A stretch of DNA of 6,373 nt from Nitrososphaerota archaeon (GCA_028867395.1 JAGWGO010000091.1:1-6373), one strand, 5' to 3'; shown: positions 1 to 6,269, counted from the first letter of the stretch. Numbers and translations: made by a program. Notes: generated by a model not told the origin, from the letters alone.

Positions 1-301
1 GGCAATACTTGCAAGAATAGAGGGAGAGTTTACAAAACTTGATGCCATGTACGGAAATCTTTTGATCTTTTATGGTATAGATGGAGACCCTACATGGAAC
101 AACAGACAGACAAGATTTCTCAAGCCTCTCCGCACAGATGAGCAATTAAAGATACGGTTCAAGATATCTGACAAGCGCGAACTTAACGACGAGTTTGGCC
201 TGATTGCGGTAGATTTTGAAGGAATAAGGGAGGATGGAGAGACTGTCCTTTTATCCAAAAGAAATCTATACCAAATGAAAAAAGTTCCTCCCACTGTATA
301 A
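1..301 (+). CDS. C-terminal part of an unrecognised protein, possibly MaoC-like (hot-dog fold)
   Basis: The reading frame is open from base 2 to a TAA stop at 299-301 and gives 99 residues, so the gene starts left of the window. The pattern of an 'RFLKPLR' strand, then 'LKIRFKISDKRE', then 'GLIAVDFEGIREDGETVLL' resembles the C-terminal strands of MaoC-type (R)-specific enoyl-CoA hydratases and related hot-dog proteins, where an 'RF-x-x-PV' segment precedes a 'KRESK...G' segment. This is family knowledge applied by eye. The catalytic Asp/His region of MaoC proteins would lie in the missing N-terminal half, so activity cannot be judged. An internal ATG at 47 is in frame, but nothing suggests it is the true start. 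The gene converges on the permease gene, with 22 bp between the two stops. That it is a coding 3' end is fairly sure; the family is tentative. Confidence 0.6.
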   Translation, partial: AILARIEGEFTKLDAMYGNLLIFYGIDGDPTWNNRQTRFLKPLRTDEQLKIRFKISDKRELNDEFGLIAVDFEGIREDGETVLLSKRNLYQMKKVPPTV

Positions 302-323
302 TCTAATCTGGATACCAGTTACT

Positions 324-1103
324 CTACAGAAGTTTTGTATGAGAACTAAATGCATCATAAAACAATTTGGCAGATGTCAAGGCAAGTATCATTGTCACAA
401 GCACTCGAAGTTTTCCTTCGCTTACTTTCAATGACATCTTGCTTCCAACAATACCTCCAACAAACGCGCCAACAGACAAGAGTCCGGCTTCTAGATAATC
501 AGGATGCCCTAGCAAGGAATGAACAATCATTCCAGATGCTGCCGCAAACATCAGTATGAACTGCGATGTGGGAGCAGCAATCTTCATGGATAACCCTATT
601 GCCACAACCATTAATGGCACAAATACCGTGCCGCCACCAATGCCAAACAAGCTTGATACGATACCTGCAAAAAAACTCGAACCAATCGCAAGCACCATCA
701 CTTGTTTTGATATATTGTATTCTCTTGGTTCCATCTTCCTTTTTGAATAAATATACACGCTAGATGCTACAAGCACGAAACCAAATAGAAGCTTGAACAT
801 CGGCGGAGATATGCTATCTGAGATGTATGCACCAAGCACTGTTCCCGGTATTGATAGTAGTGCAAGTTTTATGCCAAGTGAGTACATGATTCGCTTTTGT
901 CTTGCATACGACACCGTAGATGCTACCGCATTGCAAAAGGCTGCAAACAAGCTATCGCTTGCAGCAAGAGTTGGAGAGTATCCCGCAAATGTAAGTGCTG
1001 GCACAATAACAAACCCTCCGCCAAGCCCAATCATAGAACCAAGAACACCTGCAACAAATCCAAGAGGCACTAGCCAAAGATACTCTAGCAATTCCAATAC
1101 CAA
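324..1103 (-). CDS. TauE/SafE family membrane permease (probable anion exporter)
   Basis: Predicted 259-residue integral membrane protein. It has two repeats, each with the family's glycine signature: G-L-G-G-G-F-V-I-V-P at residues 26-35 and G-I-G-G-G-T-V-F-V-P at 154-163. About eight hydrophobic segments are visible (roughly 9-37, 46-66, 76-95, 102-120, 134-153, 159-172, 180-199, 204-223, with a last one near 232-250). A 'PTSQ' segment at 178-181 occupies the place of the family's conserved Thr-Ser stretch. Known members move sulfite, sulfoacetate, taurine-derived or other small anions; the substrate here cannot be read from sequence. The first usable codon is TTG at 1101-1103, and in-frame TTG codons at 1097 and 1091 and GTG at 1070 are alternatives. 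No good TATA box sits 27 nt upstream, so it may be co-transcribed with the membrane-anchored protein gene 60 bp upstream. The family call is secure; the exact start is not. Confidence 0.88.
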   Translation of the reverse strand: MVLELLEYLWLVPLGFVAGVLGSMIGLGGGFVIVPALTFAGYSPTLAASDSLFAAFCNAVASTVSYARQKRIMYSLGIKLALLSIPGTVLGAYISDSISPPMFKLLFGFVLVASSVYIYSKRKMEPREYNISKQVMVLAIGSSFFAGIVSSLFGIGGGTVFVPLMVVAIGLSMKIAAPTSQFILMFAAASGMIVHSLLGHPDYLEAGLLSVGAFVGGIVGSKMSLKVSEGKLRVLVTMILALTSAKLFYDAFSSHTKLL

Positions 1104-1163
1104 GTTAAAGACCCCGTAGGTTAAGTGAGCGCGTCAAGCTAAATGAACCTAAGATATAGGCAA

Positions 1164-1823
1164 TTATTTTGCAACTAGGAGTTTCCAGAGGTATCCTTGC
1201 GTATTGGTAGACAGTTCAATCTCAAAGTGCTCTCCCCCTAGAGGTACTCCATGAGTAGTGCTGTTTGGCTCCTTTCCTTTCAAGTGGAAATCACGCAGAG
1301 CATCCATCATGTCTGAGAGTGTAGCATATCCACCTGGCTTTTCCTTTGCCCAGCATTGGCAGACAGTCTCGTTAATTACATCGTTGAACAGAATTTTGGT
1401 GTCCTTGTAGTTGCTAAAAAGCGGGTCAGTCTCCGCAGTGGCAATAACAAGCACTGGAGCAATAGTAGATCCTACCATGTTAAGATTTCCAAGAAAATTT
1501 TCGTGTTCATCTTTTATCTCAGTTGAGGTACAGTATTGTATCATATCTTGTTTTGTCTGATTTGAAAGAAAGTTGCAGTACTGATCAATATCAGATGTGG
1601 TACTAAATTTAAGAGGCTTTGACATGTTTATGTTCTGCCCGATGAGAATACCTTTCAGGTCAGAGTTTACAGTCTCATAAGTGAACCCAAGTGTATACGC
1701 ATCTATCCCAGTGGGTGTTGTCACTGTAGAACTAGGATTAAGATTGAATTGGGTGAGAGATATCACTACAACTGCAATGGCAACTGCTCCAATACCAATG
1801 TAAGCGTACTTTTTTGATTTCAC
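1164..1823 (-). CDS. Membrane-anchored extracytoplasmic protein with four cysteines, function unknown
   Basis: I do not recognise this gene. From the preferred GTG start (1821-1823) it encodes 219 residues: a short lysine-rich N-terminus (KSKK), one hydrophobic helix at about 6-24, then a soluble domain of about 190 residues. This fits a signal anchor with the domain outside the cell. Four cysteines are visible at 83, 98, 155 and 157; the last two form a C-Q-C-W motif. Four N-glycosylation sequons (N-M-S at 66, N-Q-T at 88, N-E-T at 151, N-S-T at 187) all lie in the predicted outside domain. The frame stays open to a TTG at 1874, giving 236 residues, but that start puts 17 extra residues before the anchor. 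GTG at 1823 has a TATA-like box centred 27 nt upstream, which favours the shorter form. The TauE/SafE permease gene follows 60 bp downstream on the same strand, so a functional link is possible but unproven. Confidence 0.75.
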   Translation of the reverse strand: MKSKKYAYIGIGAVAIAVVVISLTQFNLNPSSTVTTPTGIDAYTLGFTYETVNSDLKGILIGQNINMSKPLKFSTTSDIDQYCNFLSNQTKQDMIQYCTSTEIKDEHENFLGNLNMVGSTIAPVLVIATAETDPLFSNYKDTKILFNDVINETVCQCWAKEKPGGYATLSDMMDALRDFHLKGKEPNSTTHGVPLGGEHFEIELSTNTQGYLWKLLVAK

Positions 1824-1844
1824 TTGTATCCAAAGTTTTTCTTG

Positions 1845-1855
1845 CTTTAATAAAG
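1845..1855 (-). promoter_or_regulatory. TATA box for the membrane-anchored protein gene
   Basis: On the minus strand this reads CTTTATTAAAG, close to an archaeal TATA box. Its centre is 27 nt upstream of GTG 1823, the expected distance for a leaderless transcript starting at the initiation codon. No Shine-Dalgarno sequence precedes that GTG, which agrees with leaderless translation. Confidence 0.55.
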
Positions 1856-1875
1856 GAATCTCGTGATTCGTCAAT

Positions 1876-1886
1876 CTTAATTAATA
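1876..1886 (+). promoter_or_regulatory. TATA box for homoserine dehydrogenase
   Basis: The stretch CTTAATTAATA is centred about 24 nt upstream of the ATG at 1905, with no Shine-Dalgarno motif between, consistent with a leaderless transcript. Its TTAATTAA core is palindromic, so it could also drive minus-strand transcription with a leader of roughly 30 nt to GTG 1823. Confidence 0.5.
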
Positions 1887-1904
1887 CCAAGATGCGTCTG
1901 GTGA

Positions 1905-2918
1905 ATGTTGCGCATAGTATTATGTGGTTTTGGCGTTGTTGGACAAAGTTTTGCAAAACTTCTTCTCTCAAGATCTGAAGACTTGTACGCAAAGCATGGA
2001 CTCAAGCCAAGAATTGTTGGAGTGTTTGACAGCAAGGGCTCTGCCGCATCTTCTGCAGGACTTGATCTTAACCGATTGCTTGATACCAAGAAAAAATATG
2101 GAAACATAAGAAAATATCACAACAAGGAAAAACACGTAAACGGTCTTGACATGATAAACGGCATGGAGGCCGAGGTCATGATCGAGACCACCCCATCAAA
2201 TTACAAAGATGCAGAGCCTGGCATGTCACACATTGTGACTGCAATGAAGAAAGGCCTGCATGTAATTACAGTAAACAAAGGACCGCTTGCGCTTGCCTTT
2301 CCGTCATTGATTGAGCTTGCCACCTACAACCAGGTACAGTTAAAGTTCAGCGGTACAGTCGGAGGCGGAACCCCCATACTTGATTATGCAAAGAACAGCC
2401 TTAGAGGAGAGAGGATTGTTTCTTTTCAGGGCATACTTAATGGTACCACAAACTATATTCTTACAAACATGGCTCGGGGCATGACATTCAAGACCGCGCT
2501 AGCAGACGCAAGGAAAAAGGGATACGTCGAGGCTGACGAGTCACTTGACATTGACGGTTTTGATCCTGCTGCCAAGCTTGTCATACTTGCAAACTGGATA
2601 ATGGACATGAAAGTTACCATCAAGGACATAAAAAGAAAGGGAATAAGAGATGTCACAACAAACGATATCAAAAAGGCTGCTACCAACCAAGCTGCAGTAA
2701 AATTGATTGCGTCATGTGACAGAGACCTCGAGGTCTCCCCAAGAGAGGTTCCTCTTGACGACCCAGTCTGTGTCAACGGTACGCTAAATGCAATCACGTT
2801 CAACTCGGAACACTCGGGCCAACAGACCATAATAGGTCGAGGAGCAGGAGGGATGGAGACTGCAAGTTCCATACTCCGAGACCTGCTGGATATAAAACAG
2901 GAAATGAGGACCATTTGA
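1905..2918 (+). CDS. hom: Homoserine dehydrogenase
   Basis: Catalyses the NAD(P)H-dependent reduction of aspartate semialdehyde to homoserine, the branch point toward threonine and methionine, in the cytoplasm. The 337-residue product starts with a Rossmann dinucleotide-binding motif G-F-G-V-V-G (8-13). It then shows V-N-K-G-P-L-A (123-129) with the conserved active-site lysine K125, the substrate-domain motifs G-G-G-T-P-I-L (153-159) and L-N-G-T-T-N-Y (178-184), and a catalytic segment with E209, D220 and K224. These match the Glu/Asp/Lys set described for yeast homoserine dehydrogenase. The protein ends soon after the catalytic domain, so it lacks both the C-terminal ACT regulatory domain and a fused aspartokinase; feedback control, if any, must come from elsewhere. 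The ATG at 1905 follows an in-frame TGA and lies at leaderless distance from a TATA-like box. Its stop overlaps the start of the PUA-domain gene, so the two are probably co-transcribed. Confidence 0.95.
   Translation: MLRIVLCGFGVVGQSFAKLLLSRSEDLYAKHGLKPRIVGVFDSKGSAASSAGLDLNRLLDTKKKYGNIRKYHNKEKHVNGLDMINGMEAEVMIETTPSNYKDAEPGMSHIVTAMKKGLHVITVNKGPLALAFPSLIELATYNQVQLKFSGTVGGGTPILDYAKNSLRGERIVSFQGILNGTTNYILTNMARGMTFKTALADARKKGYVEADESLDIDGFDPAAKLVILANWIMDMKVTIKDIKRKGIRDVTTNDIKKAATNQAAVKLIASCDRDLEVSPREVPLDDPVCVNGTLNAITFNSEHSGQQTIIGRGAGGMETASSILRDLLDIKQEMRTI
2906..2909 (+). promoter_or_regulatory. Shine-Dalgarno site deciding the TTG start of the PUA gene
   Basis: GAGG lies inside the last codons of homoserine dehydrogenase, five bases before the TTG at 2915. 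It matches the core complementary to the 3' end of archaeal 16S rRNA. It supports the TTG start over the in-frame ATG at 2969 and suggests coupled translation. Confidence 0.55.
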
Positions 2919-3391
2919 AGTCACACACGCTATCCAAGACCGACAGCAGTGAGATACTTGGCTCAATGGCATTTCAATGGAAGATAGAGTTACCAAAGAT
3001 TAAGACGCTCGTCAAGCACGAGATTGACGAAGAAACGTCAATCATAACCGGCGATGGTTTTACGGCAATCAAGATTGGTAGTATCTATCTACCATTTCTT
3101 TCAGAGACGGAACTGCTTGTCAAGTTTCCAAAAATTACAGTAGATGCTGGAGCCATCAAGTTTGTATGTAACGGAGCAAATATCATGCGTCCTGGAATCA
3201 AGAATTTTACAAATTTTCAAAAAGATGAGATAGTGTGTGTGATAGAAGAGACTCACAACAAGTTCCTTGCAATAGGAAGAGCTCTTGTATCAAGCGATGA
3301 GATGGCAAGTATGACAAAAGGCGAGGCAGTAAAAAATCTCCATTACATCTCCGACAAGTATTGGGAAGCTGCTAAAACAATGAAAAAGTAA
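2915..3391 (+). CDS. PUA-domain RNA-binding protein, archaeal MCT-1/Tma20 homologue
   Basis: The 158-residue product resembles eukaryotic MCT-1 (MCTS1/Tma20), which with DENR acts on post-termination ribosomes and in non-canonical initiation. The C-terminal PUA domain (about 75-150) contains V-D-A-G-A-I-K-F-V (76-84) followed by G-A-N-I-M-R-P-G (87-94). Near the end is N-L-H-Y-I-S-D-K-Y-W (141-150), matching 'DKGAIKFV', 'GANIMCPG' and 'NIHYLNDGLW' of human MCT-1. Residues 1-73 would be the pre-PUA domain. As far as I recall, archaeal relatives begin with a basic 'RHxLSK'-like stretch; here K-S-H-T-L-S-K (2-8) appears only if translation starts at the TTG at 2915-2917, not at the in-frame ATG at 2969. 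That TTG overlaps the homoserine dehydrogenase stop by four bases (TTGA) and has a GAGG five bases upstream. RNA binding is a strong family inference; the precise archaeal role is not settled by sequence. No DENR/SUI1 partner is present in the window. Confidence 0.88.
   Translation: MKSHTLSKTDSSEILGSMAFQWKIELPKIKTLVKHEIDEETSIITGDGFTAIKIGSIYLPFLSETELLVKFPKITVDAGAIKFVCNGANIMRPGIKNFTNFQKDEIVCVIEETHNKFLAIGRALVSSDEMASMTKGEAVKNLHYISDKYWEAAKTMKK
3383..3387 (-). terminator. T-tract terminator of the proteasome beta gene
   Basis: On the minus strand this is a run of five T starting five bases after the proteasome stop, followed by a second TTTT at 3374-3377. Both lie inside the end of the convergent PUA gene. 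Confidence 0.4.
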
Positions 3392-3392
3392 A

Positions 3393-3986
3393 TTATTTTT
3401 CGGTAGATTCTCTTGAGCCGTTCTTGTCTATGACAAGCACGTCTATTCCGTCACCGCTTGCAGCATCACGCATTATGGCAGACTTGATTGATTTTACTGC
3501 AAGCGCTACTGCTTCCTTTTCTTTCATTCCTTTTTTGAACTCTTGGTCCAAGACTCCAAGTGCCATCTCAGCACCAGTACCTACTGCTGCATAGTCATCA
3601 GGCAGAACAGACCCTAATGGATCAAGTGTGTAAATCGAAGCGTCGCCGTCTACTCCACCCACTATAACTTGGGTGAGCAAAGGATAGAATCTTCTCTCGT
3701 ACATTAGGGAGGACATCATTTTAGCAACAGAGTTTGGCGGAATCTCTCTTTTGAGTTCCAGTTTTCTTACCTTTGTGAGTGCGCGCATCTGCATTGCCAG
3801 CACCTGCATGTCTGCCACCATTCCGGCACAGCATGCTCCTACAAAGTCTGTTATCTTGAAGGTCTTCTTTGTGCTTTTAGATACTACAAAGTTTCCATAT
3901 GATATTCTCCTCTCGCTTGCCAGTACGATGCCACCGTCGTATGCGATTCCAACTGCGGTCGCACCTGGCATATACATATAGGCCAT
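3393..3986 (-). CDS. psmB: 20S proteasome beta subunit, apparently non-catalytic
   Basis: From ATG 3986 it encodes 197 residues of the Ntn-hydrolase fold that forms the inner rings of the 20S proteasome. Against Thermoplasma beta, recalled from memory, the N-terminal half aligns without gaps. G-A-T-A-V-G-I here sits where the active subunit has G-T-T-T-V-G-I, so the catalytic Thr1 is Ala9. The rest of the site persists: E25 at the Asp17 position (Thermoplasma also has Glu), R27, K41 at Lys33, T137 at Ser129, and D174 and S177 in R-D-A-A-S-G. The eight residues before Ala9 are a short unprocessed extension, since autocleavage needs the threonine. The frame is open to a TTG at 4010, but that codon falls within the TATA box; ATG 3986 lies about 26 nt downstream of the box, fitting a leaderless mRNA. 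Thermoproteota-type archaea often carry two beta paralogues, one of low or no activity; this is probably that one. An active beta and the alpha subunit must be elsewhere. Confidence 0.93.
   Translation of the reverse strand: MAYMYMPGATAVGIAYDGGIVLASERRISYGNFVVSKSTKKTFKITDFVGACCAGMVADMQVLAMQMRALTKVRKLELKREIPPNSVAKMMSSLMYERRFYPLLTQVIVGGVDGDASIYTLDPLGSVLPDDYAAVGTGAEMALGVLDQEFKKGMKEKEAVALAVKSIKSAIMRDAASGDGIDVLVIDKNGSRESTEK
3396..3400 (+). terminator. T-tract terminator of the hom-PUA operon
   Basis: A run of five T begins four bases after the PUA gene's TAA, within an AT-rich stretch. Archaeal termination commonly uses T-tracts without a hairpin. The tract lies inside the last codons of the convergent proteasome gene. 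Confidence 0.4.
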
Positions 3987-4006
3987 AGTTGAACTGCCAA
4001 ATGAGC

Positions 4007-4015
4007 ACAATAAAG
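4007..4015 (-). promoter_or_regulatory. TATA box for the proteasome beta gene
   Basis: On the minus strand it reads CTTTATTGT, centred about 26 nt upstream of ATG 3986, with no Shine-Dalgarno sequence between. This gives the proteasome gene its own promoter even though the M20 peptidase gene ends only 57 bp upstream on the same strand. Confidence 0.5.
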
Positions 4016-4043
4016 GCCTTTCTGTAGGATCAGATGATCTTTT

Positions 4044-5393
4044 CTAGGTACTGAACTTTTTTATTATTTTGCACATGCATTTTGTTGTCTTTTTCAGCAA
4101 GTCTATTCTTGCAAATTCATTGGGTGAATGGATCCTTGCATAAACATACGTGCTTCCAATGGAGATGCATGGGGCCTTGAGAACTTTGGAAAATGAATAC
4201 ATCGGGCCAGTGCCTGCAGACGAGACACTCACTATTGATGTTCCAAACGATTCGTCTGCTGCCTTTTTTACAACCTTGACAAATGGATCTGAGATTGGAG
4301 TCCTTGAGGCAGCCTCTCCGTGGATCATGTGCACATGAACATCCCCAAACCCTTCCTCCTTTAGATGTCTCTTGAGCCTTGATAATTGTTTTAATGGATC
4401 CATCTTTGGCACCAAACGGAAATCAATCTTTACTGAGGCCTTTGACGGCAGAACTGTCTTTGCGCCAGGCCCCTCCCACCCTGATGAAAGTCCTGCTATG
4501 TTGCATGTCGGATCTCCCACTACCGCCTTTCGTATCTCAAGTCCTTTCTTGTTTCCAACAAATCTAGTTATCCCGTATTCTTTTTTGAATGACTTTTCGT
4601 CAAATGGCTCTTGTGCAATTACTCCAAGCTCCTCTCTTGTAAAAGACTCTACTTCTTTGTGCCAGTCTTTTATCAATATCTTTCCATTCATATCGCGCAG
4701 TGAACGTAGCGCTTCAACCATTCTCCATGCAGGATTCTCAATCAGTACGGCAAGACTAGAATGAGCATCCCGTACAGATTCTTTTAGTGAGAGCTCAACG
4801 TAAAGCAATCCTTTCATGCCAAGACTGATTATCGGTCTGTCCTTTTCATCCACATAGCCAAACTCCCAGATTACCCCGTCACATGAGAGTCTCTTTTGGT
4901 ATTTTTTGAGATATTCTTCAACATGCATACTTCCCACCTCCTCTTCTCCCTCAACAAGAAATTTGATGTTGCATGGCACGTCGCCTGTGGTCTTGAGAAA
5001 TGCCTCAACTGCCTTGATTCGCGTGACAAGTTCTCCCTTGTCGTCAGCAGACCCACGTCCGTAGATCTTGTTGCCTCTAACCTTTCCGCTAAATGGAGGG
5101 TCGTTCCACAGCTCAAGAGGTTCTTCCGGTTGGACATCATAATGATTGTAAAATAGGATTGTTTTGTGTGGATTTTTCCTTGACTTGACCTCACCATAAA
5201 CCACGGGAGGAACTTTCTTTCCAAGATGCAAAACCTCTGCCTTGATTCCAGATTTTTTCATCATCTGAACCAAAAGTCTTGCACATTCTTCCAATCCTAG
5301 GTTTTTTGCAGAGACACTTGGCTGCCTGATTAGTTTTTGAAGATCAGATACCAACGCATGCATGTTTTTGTCTATGTATCGTTCTTGTTCCAT
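4044..5393 (-). CDS. M20 family metallopeptidase (CNDP2/ArgE/DapE-like dipeptidase)
   Basis: A 449-residue di-zinc hydrolase, probably cytoplasmic since no signal peptide is visible. Metal and catalytic residues can be read in family order: H84 and D86 in N-H-Y-D-V-Q-P, the bridging D117 in G-R-G-S-A-D-D-K-G, the general base E151 and metal ligand E152 in E-G-E-E-E-V-G-S, probable ligand E177 in W-E-F-G, and H422 in R-I-H-S-P-N-E. A lid/dimerisation domain (about 193-345) carries H211 and R326 (D-F-R-L-V-P), matching the substrate-binding His and Arg of carnosinase-like members. Length and motif spacing fit the CNDP/dipeptidase branch better than ArgE or DapE (about 380 residues). Glu at position 177 instead of Asp is a feature associated with carboxypeptidase-type M20 enzymes. 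The exact substrate is unknown; short peptides are likely. The ATG at 5393 lies six bases after the hydrate dehydratase stop and has a GTGATC Shine-Dalgarno, so it is co-transcribed with that gene. Confidence 0.92.
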   Translation of the reverse strand: MEQERYIDKNMHALVSDLQKLIRQPSVSAKNLGLEECARLLVQMMKKSGIKAEVLHLGKKVPPVVYGEVKSRKNPHKTILFYNHYDVQPEEPLELWNDPPFSGKVRGNKIYGRGSADDKGELVTRIKAVEAFLKTTGDVPCNIKFLVEGEEEVGSMHVEEYLKKYQKRLSCDGVIWEFGYVDEKDRPIISLGMKGLLYVELSLKESVRDAHSSLAVLIENPAWRMVEALRSLRDMNGKILIKDWHKEVESFTREELGVIAQEPFDEKSFKKEYGITRFVGNKKGLEIRKAVVGDPTCNIAGLSSGWEGPGAKTVLPSKASVKIDFRLVPKMDPLKQLSRLKRHLKEEGFGDVHVHMIHGEAASRTPISDPFVKVVKKAADESFGTSIVSVSSAGTGPMYSFSKVLKAPCISIGSTYVYARIHSPNEFARIDLLKKTTKCMCKIIKKFST

Positions 5394-5397
5394 ACTA

Positions 5398-5403
5398 GAT
5401 CAC
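5398..5403 (-). promoter_or_regulatory. Shine-Dalgarno site of the M20 peptidase gene
   Basis: GTGATC on the minus strand spans the stop codon of the hydrate dehydratase gene and ends four bases before ATG 5393. It matches the GGTGATC complement of the 16S rRNA 3' end, typical of internal operon genes in archaea, and suggests coupled translation. Confidence 0.55.
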
Positions 5404-6260
5404 TTTGTTCTGTCAAACGGTCTTATGGCAGCAGGTATAAAGTCCAATAGATCTGTTGCAACAATGTGCAATCCATTTTTCTTTTGCGCCATGGCACCTG
5501 CCTTGCCGTTTACAAACGCAGCTGCAGATGCAGCCTCGGTTGGTTTTCTATTCTTTGAGAGCATTGCTGCGACAACACCTGATAGAACATCACCTGTACC
5601 ACCTACTGTCATAGATGCAAGATTTTTCGGATTAAGAAATGTCTGAGTGCCATCTGAGATGATGTCGGTTGGGCCTTTTAGTAGTATAGTGATTCCATTT
5701 TCTTTTGCGTGTTTTTGCACAGCTGCAGTTCTCTGTTTTATGTTGTATGGCACTGGTTCTCCAAATAGTCTTTTGAATTCTCCGGCGTGCGGGGTTACTG
5801 TGACCTTCTTGTCTTTTATCTCAGGAAGAATTTCTGGCACAAGAGCACTTGCGTCAAGGGAGAGCATGAGAGCCCTGTCAAGAAGGTCTTTTACTAGCAT
5901 CTTCAAGGCCTCTCTGTCCTGAATTCCAAGTCCCATGCCGATTGTAGCAGAGTCTAGTTCTTTTGGAATTATACCAACTAGTTTCCTTGCTGCGCCCCTT
6001 GTGAGCTTTGCATCAACCAGTGGAATTACTATAAGGTTTGGTGAATATGCCCTAGTTGCTGCGACATTGATCTTTGGGACACATGTGTAAACCAAATCCG
6101 CCCCTGCTCTAAGTGCAGCAAGCGATGATAGAATTGGTGCACCGTGATAGAGATAGCTCCCGCCAAGTACCATCACCTTGCCATTCTCTCCCTTTCTTGA
6201 AGTGGTTTTCCTTGGAGGAATGAAATTTTTTACAACTGCAGGCTGCAGGGTTTTAATCAA
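5400..6260 (-). CDS. nnrD: ADP-dependent NAD(P)H-hydrate dehydratase (stand-alone NnrD/CARKD type)
   Basis: Repairs damaged nicotinamide cofactors by dehydrating (S)-NAD(P)HX back to NAD(P)H with a nucleoside phosphate donor, in the cytoplasm. The 286-residue ribokinase-like protein shows the family order: G-K-V-M-V-L-G-G-S (27-35), Y-x-x-G-A-P-I-L (37-44), R-A-G-A-D-L-V (51-57), T-P-H-A-G-E-F (156-162), L-L-K-G-P-T-D (193-199), and the phosphate-binding G-G-T-G-D-V-L-S-G (220-228) with catalytic D224. It lacks the N-terminal NAD(P)HX epimerase (NnrE/YjeF) domain fused in many prokaryotes, and the neighbouring 6270-6373 tail does not resemble one. The start is TTG at 6258-6260: an in-frame TAA lies four codons upstream, no ATG or GTG precedes the conserved G-K-V, and AAGGA sits four bases before the TTG. 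It follows the preceding gene by 9 nt and precedes the M20 gene by 6 nt. Confidence 0.93.
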   Translation of the reverse strand: MIKTLQPAVVKNFIPPRKTTSRKGENGKVMVLGGSYLYHGAPILSSLAALRAGADLVYTCVPKINVAATRAYSPNLIVIPLVDAKLTRGAARKLVGIIPKELDSATIGMGLGIQDREALKMLVKDLLDRALMLSLDASALVPEILPEIKDKKVTVTPHAGEFKRLFGEPVPYNIKQRTAAVQKHAKENGITILLKGPTDIISDGTQTFLNPKNLASMTVGGTGDVLSGVVAAMLSKNRKPTEAASAAAFVNGKAGAMAQKKNGLHIVATDLLDFIPAAIRPFDRTK

Positions 6261-6269
6261 CGAGTCCTT

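Noticed and set aside
793..1119. Plus-strand open frame opposite the permease gene
   Set aside because: It is antisense to a clear membrane-protein gene with family motifs; its proline- and serine-rich translation resembles no protein I know.
1104..1163. Possible independent promoter (CTATATCTTA on the minus strand, 1150-1159) for the permease
   Set aside because: Its spacing would give a leader of about 25 nt with no strong Shine-Dalgarno sequence; the evidence is too weak to call.
2453..2914. 153-residue minus-strand open frame opposite homoserine dehydrogenase
   Set aside because: It is a shadow of the catalytic domain coding sequence.
4372..4764. 130-residue plus-strand open frame opposite the M20 peptidase
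   Set aside because: It lies wholly antisense to a gene with intact catalytic motifs and has no recognisable content.
6236..6249. Repeated CTGCAGG at the nnrD start
   Set aside because: It is a two-copy short repeat within coding sequence, consistent with chance.
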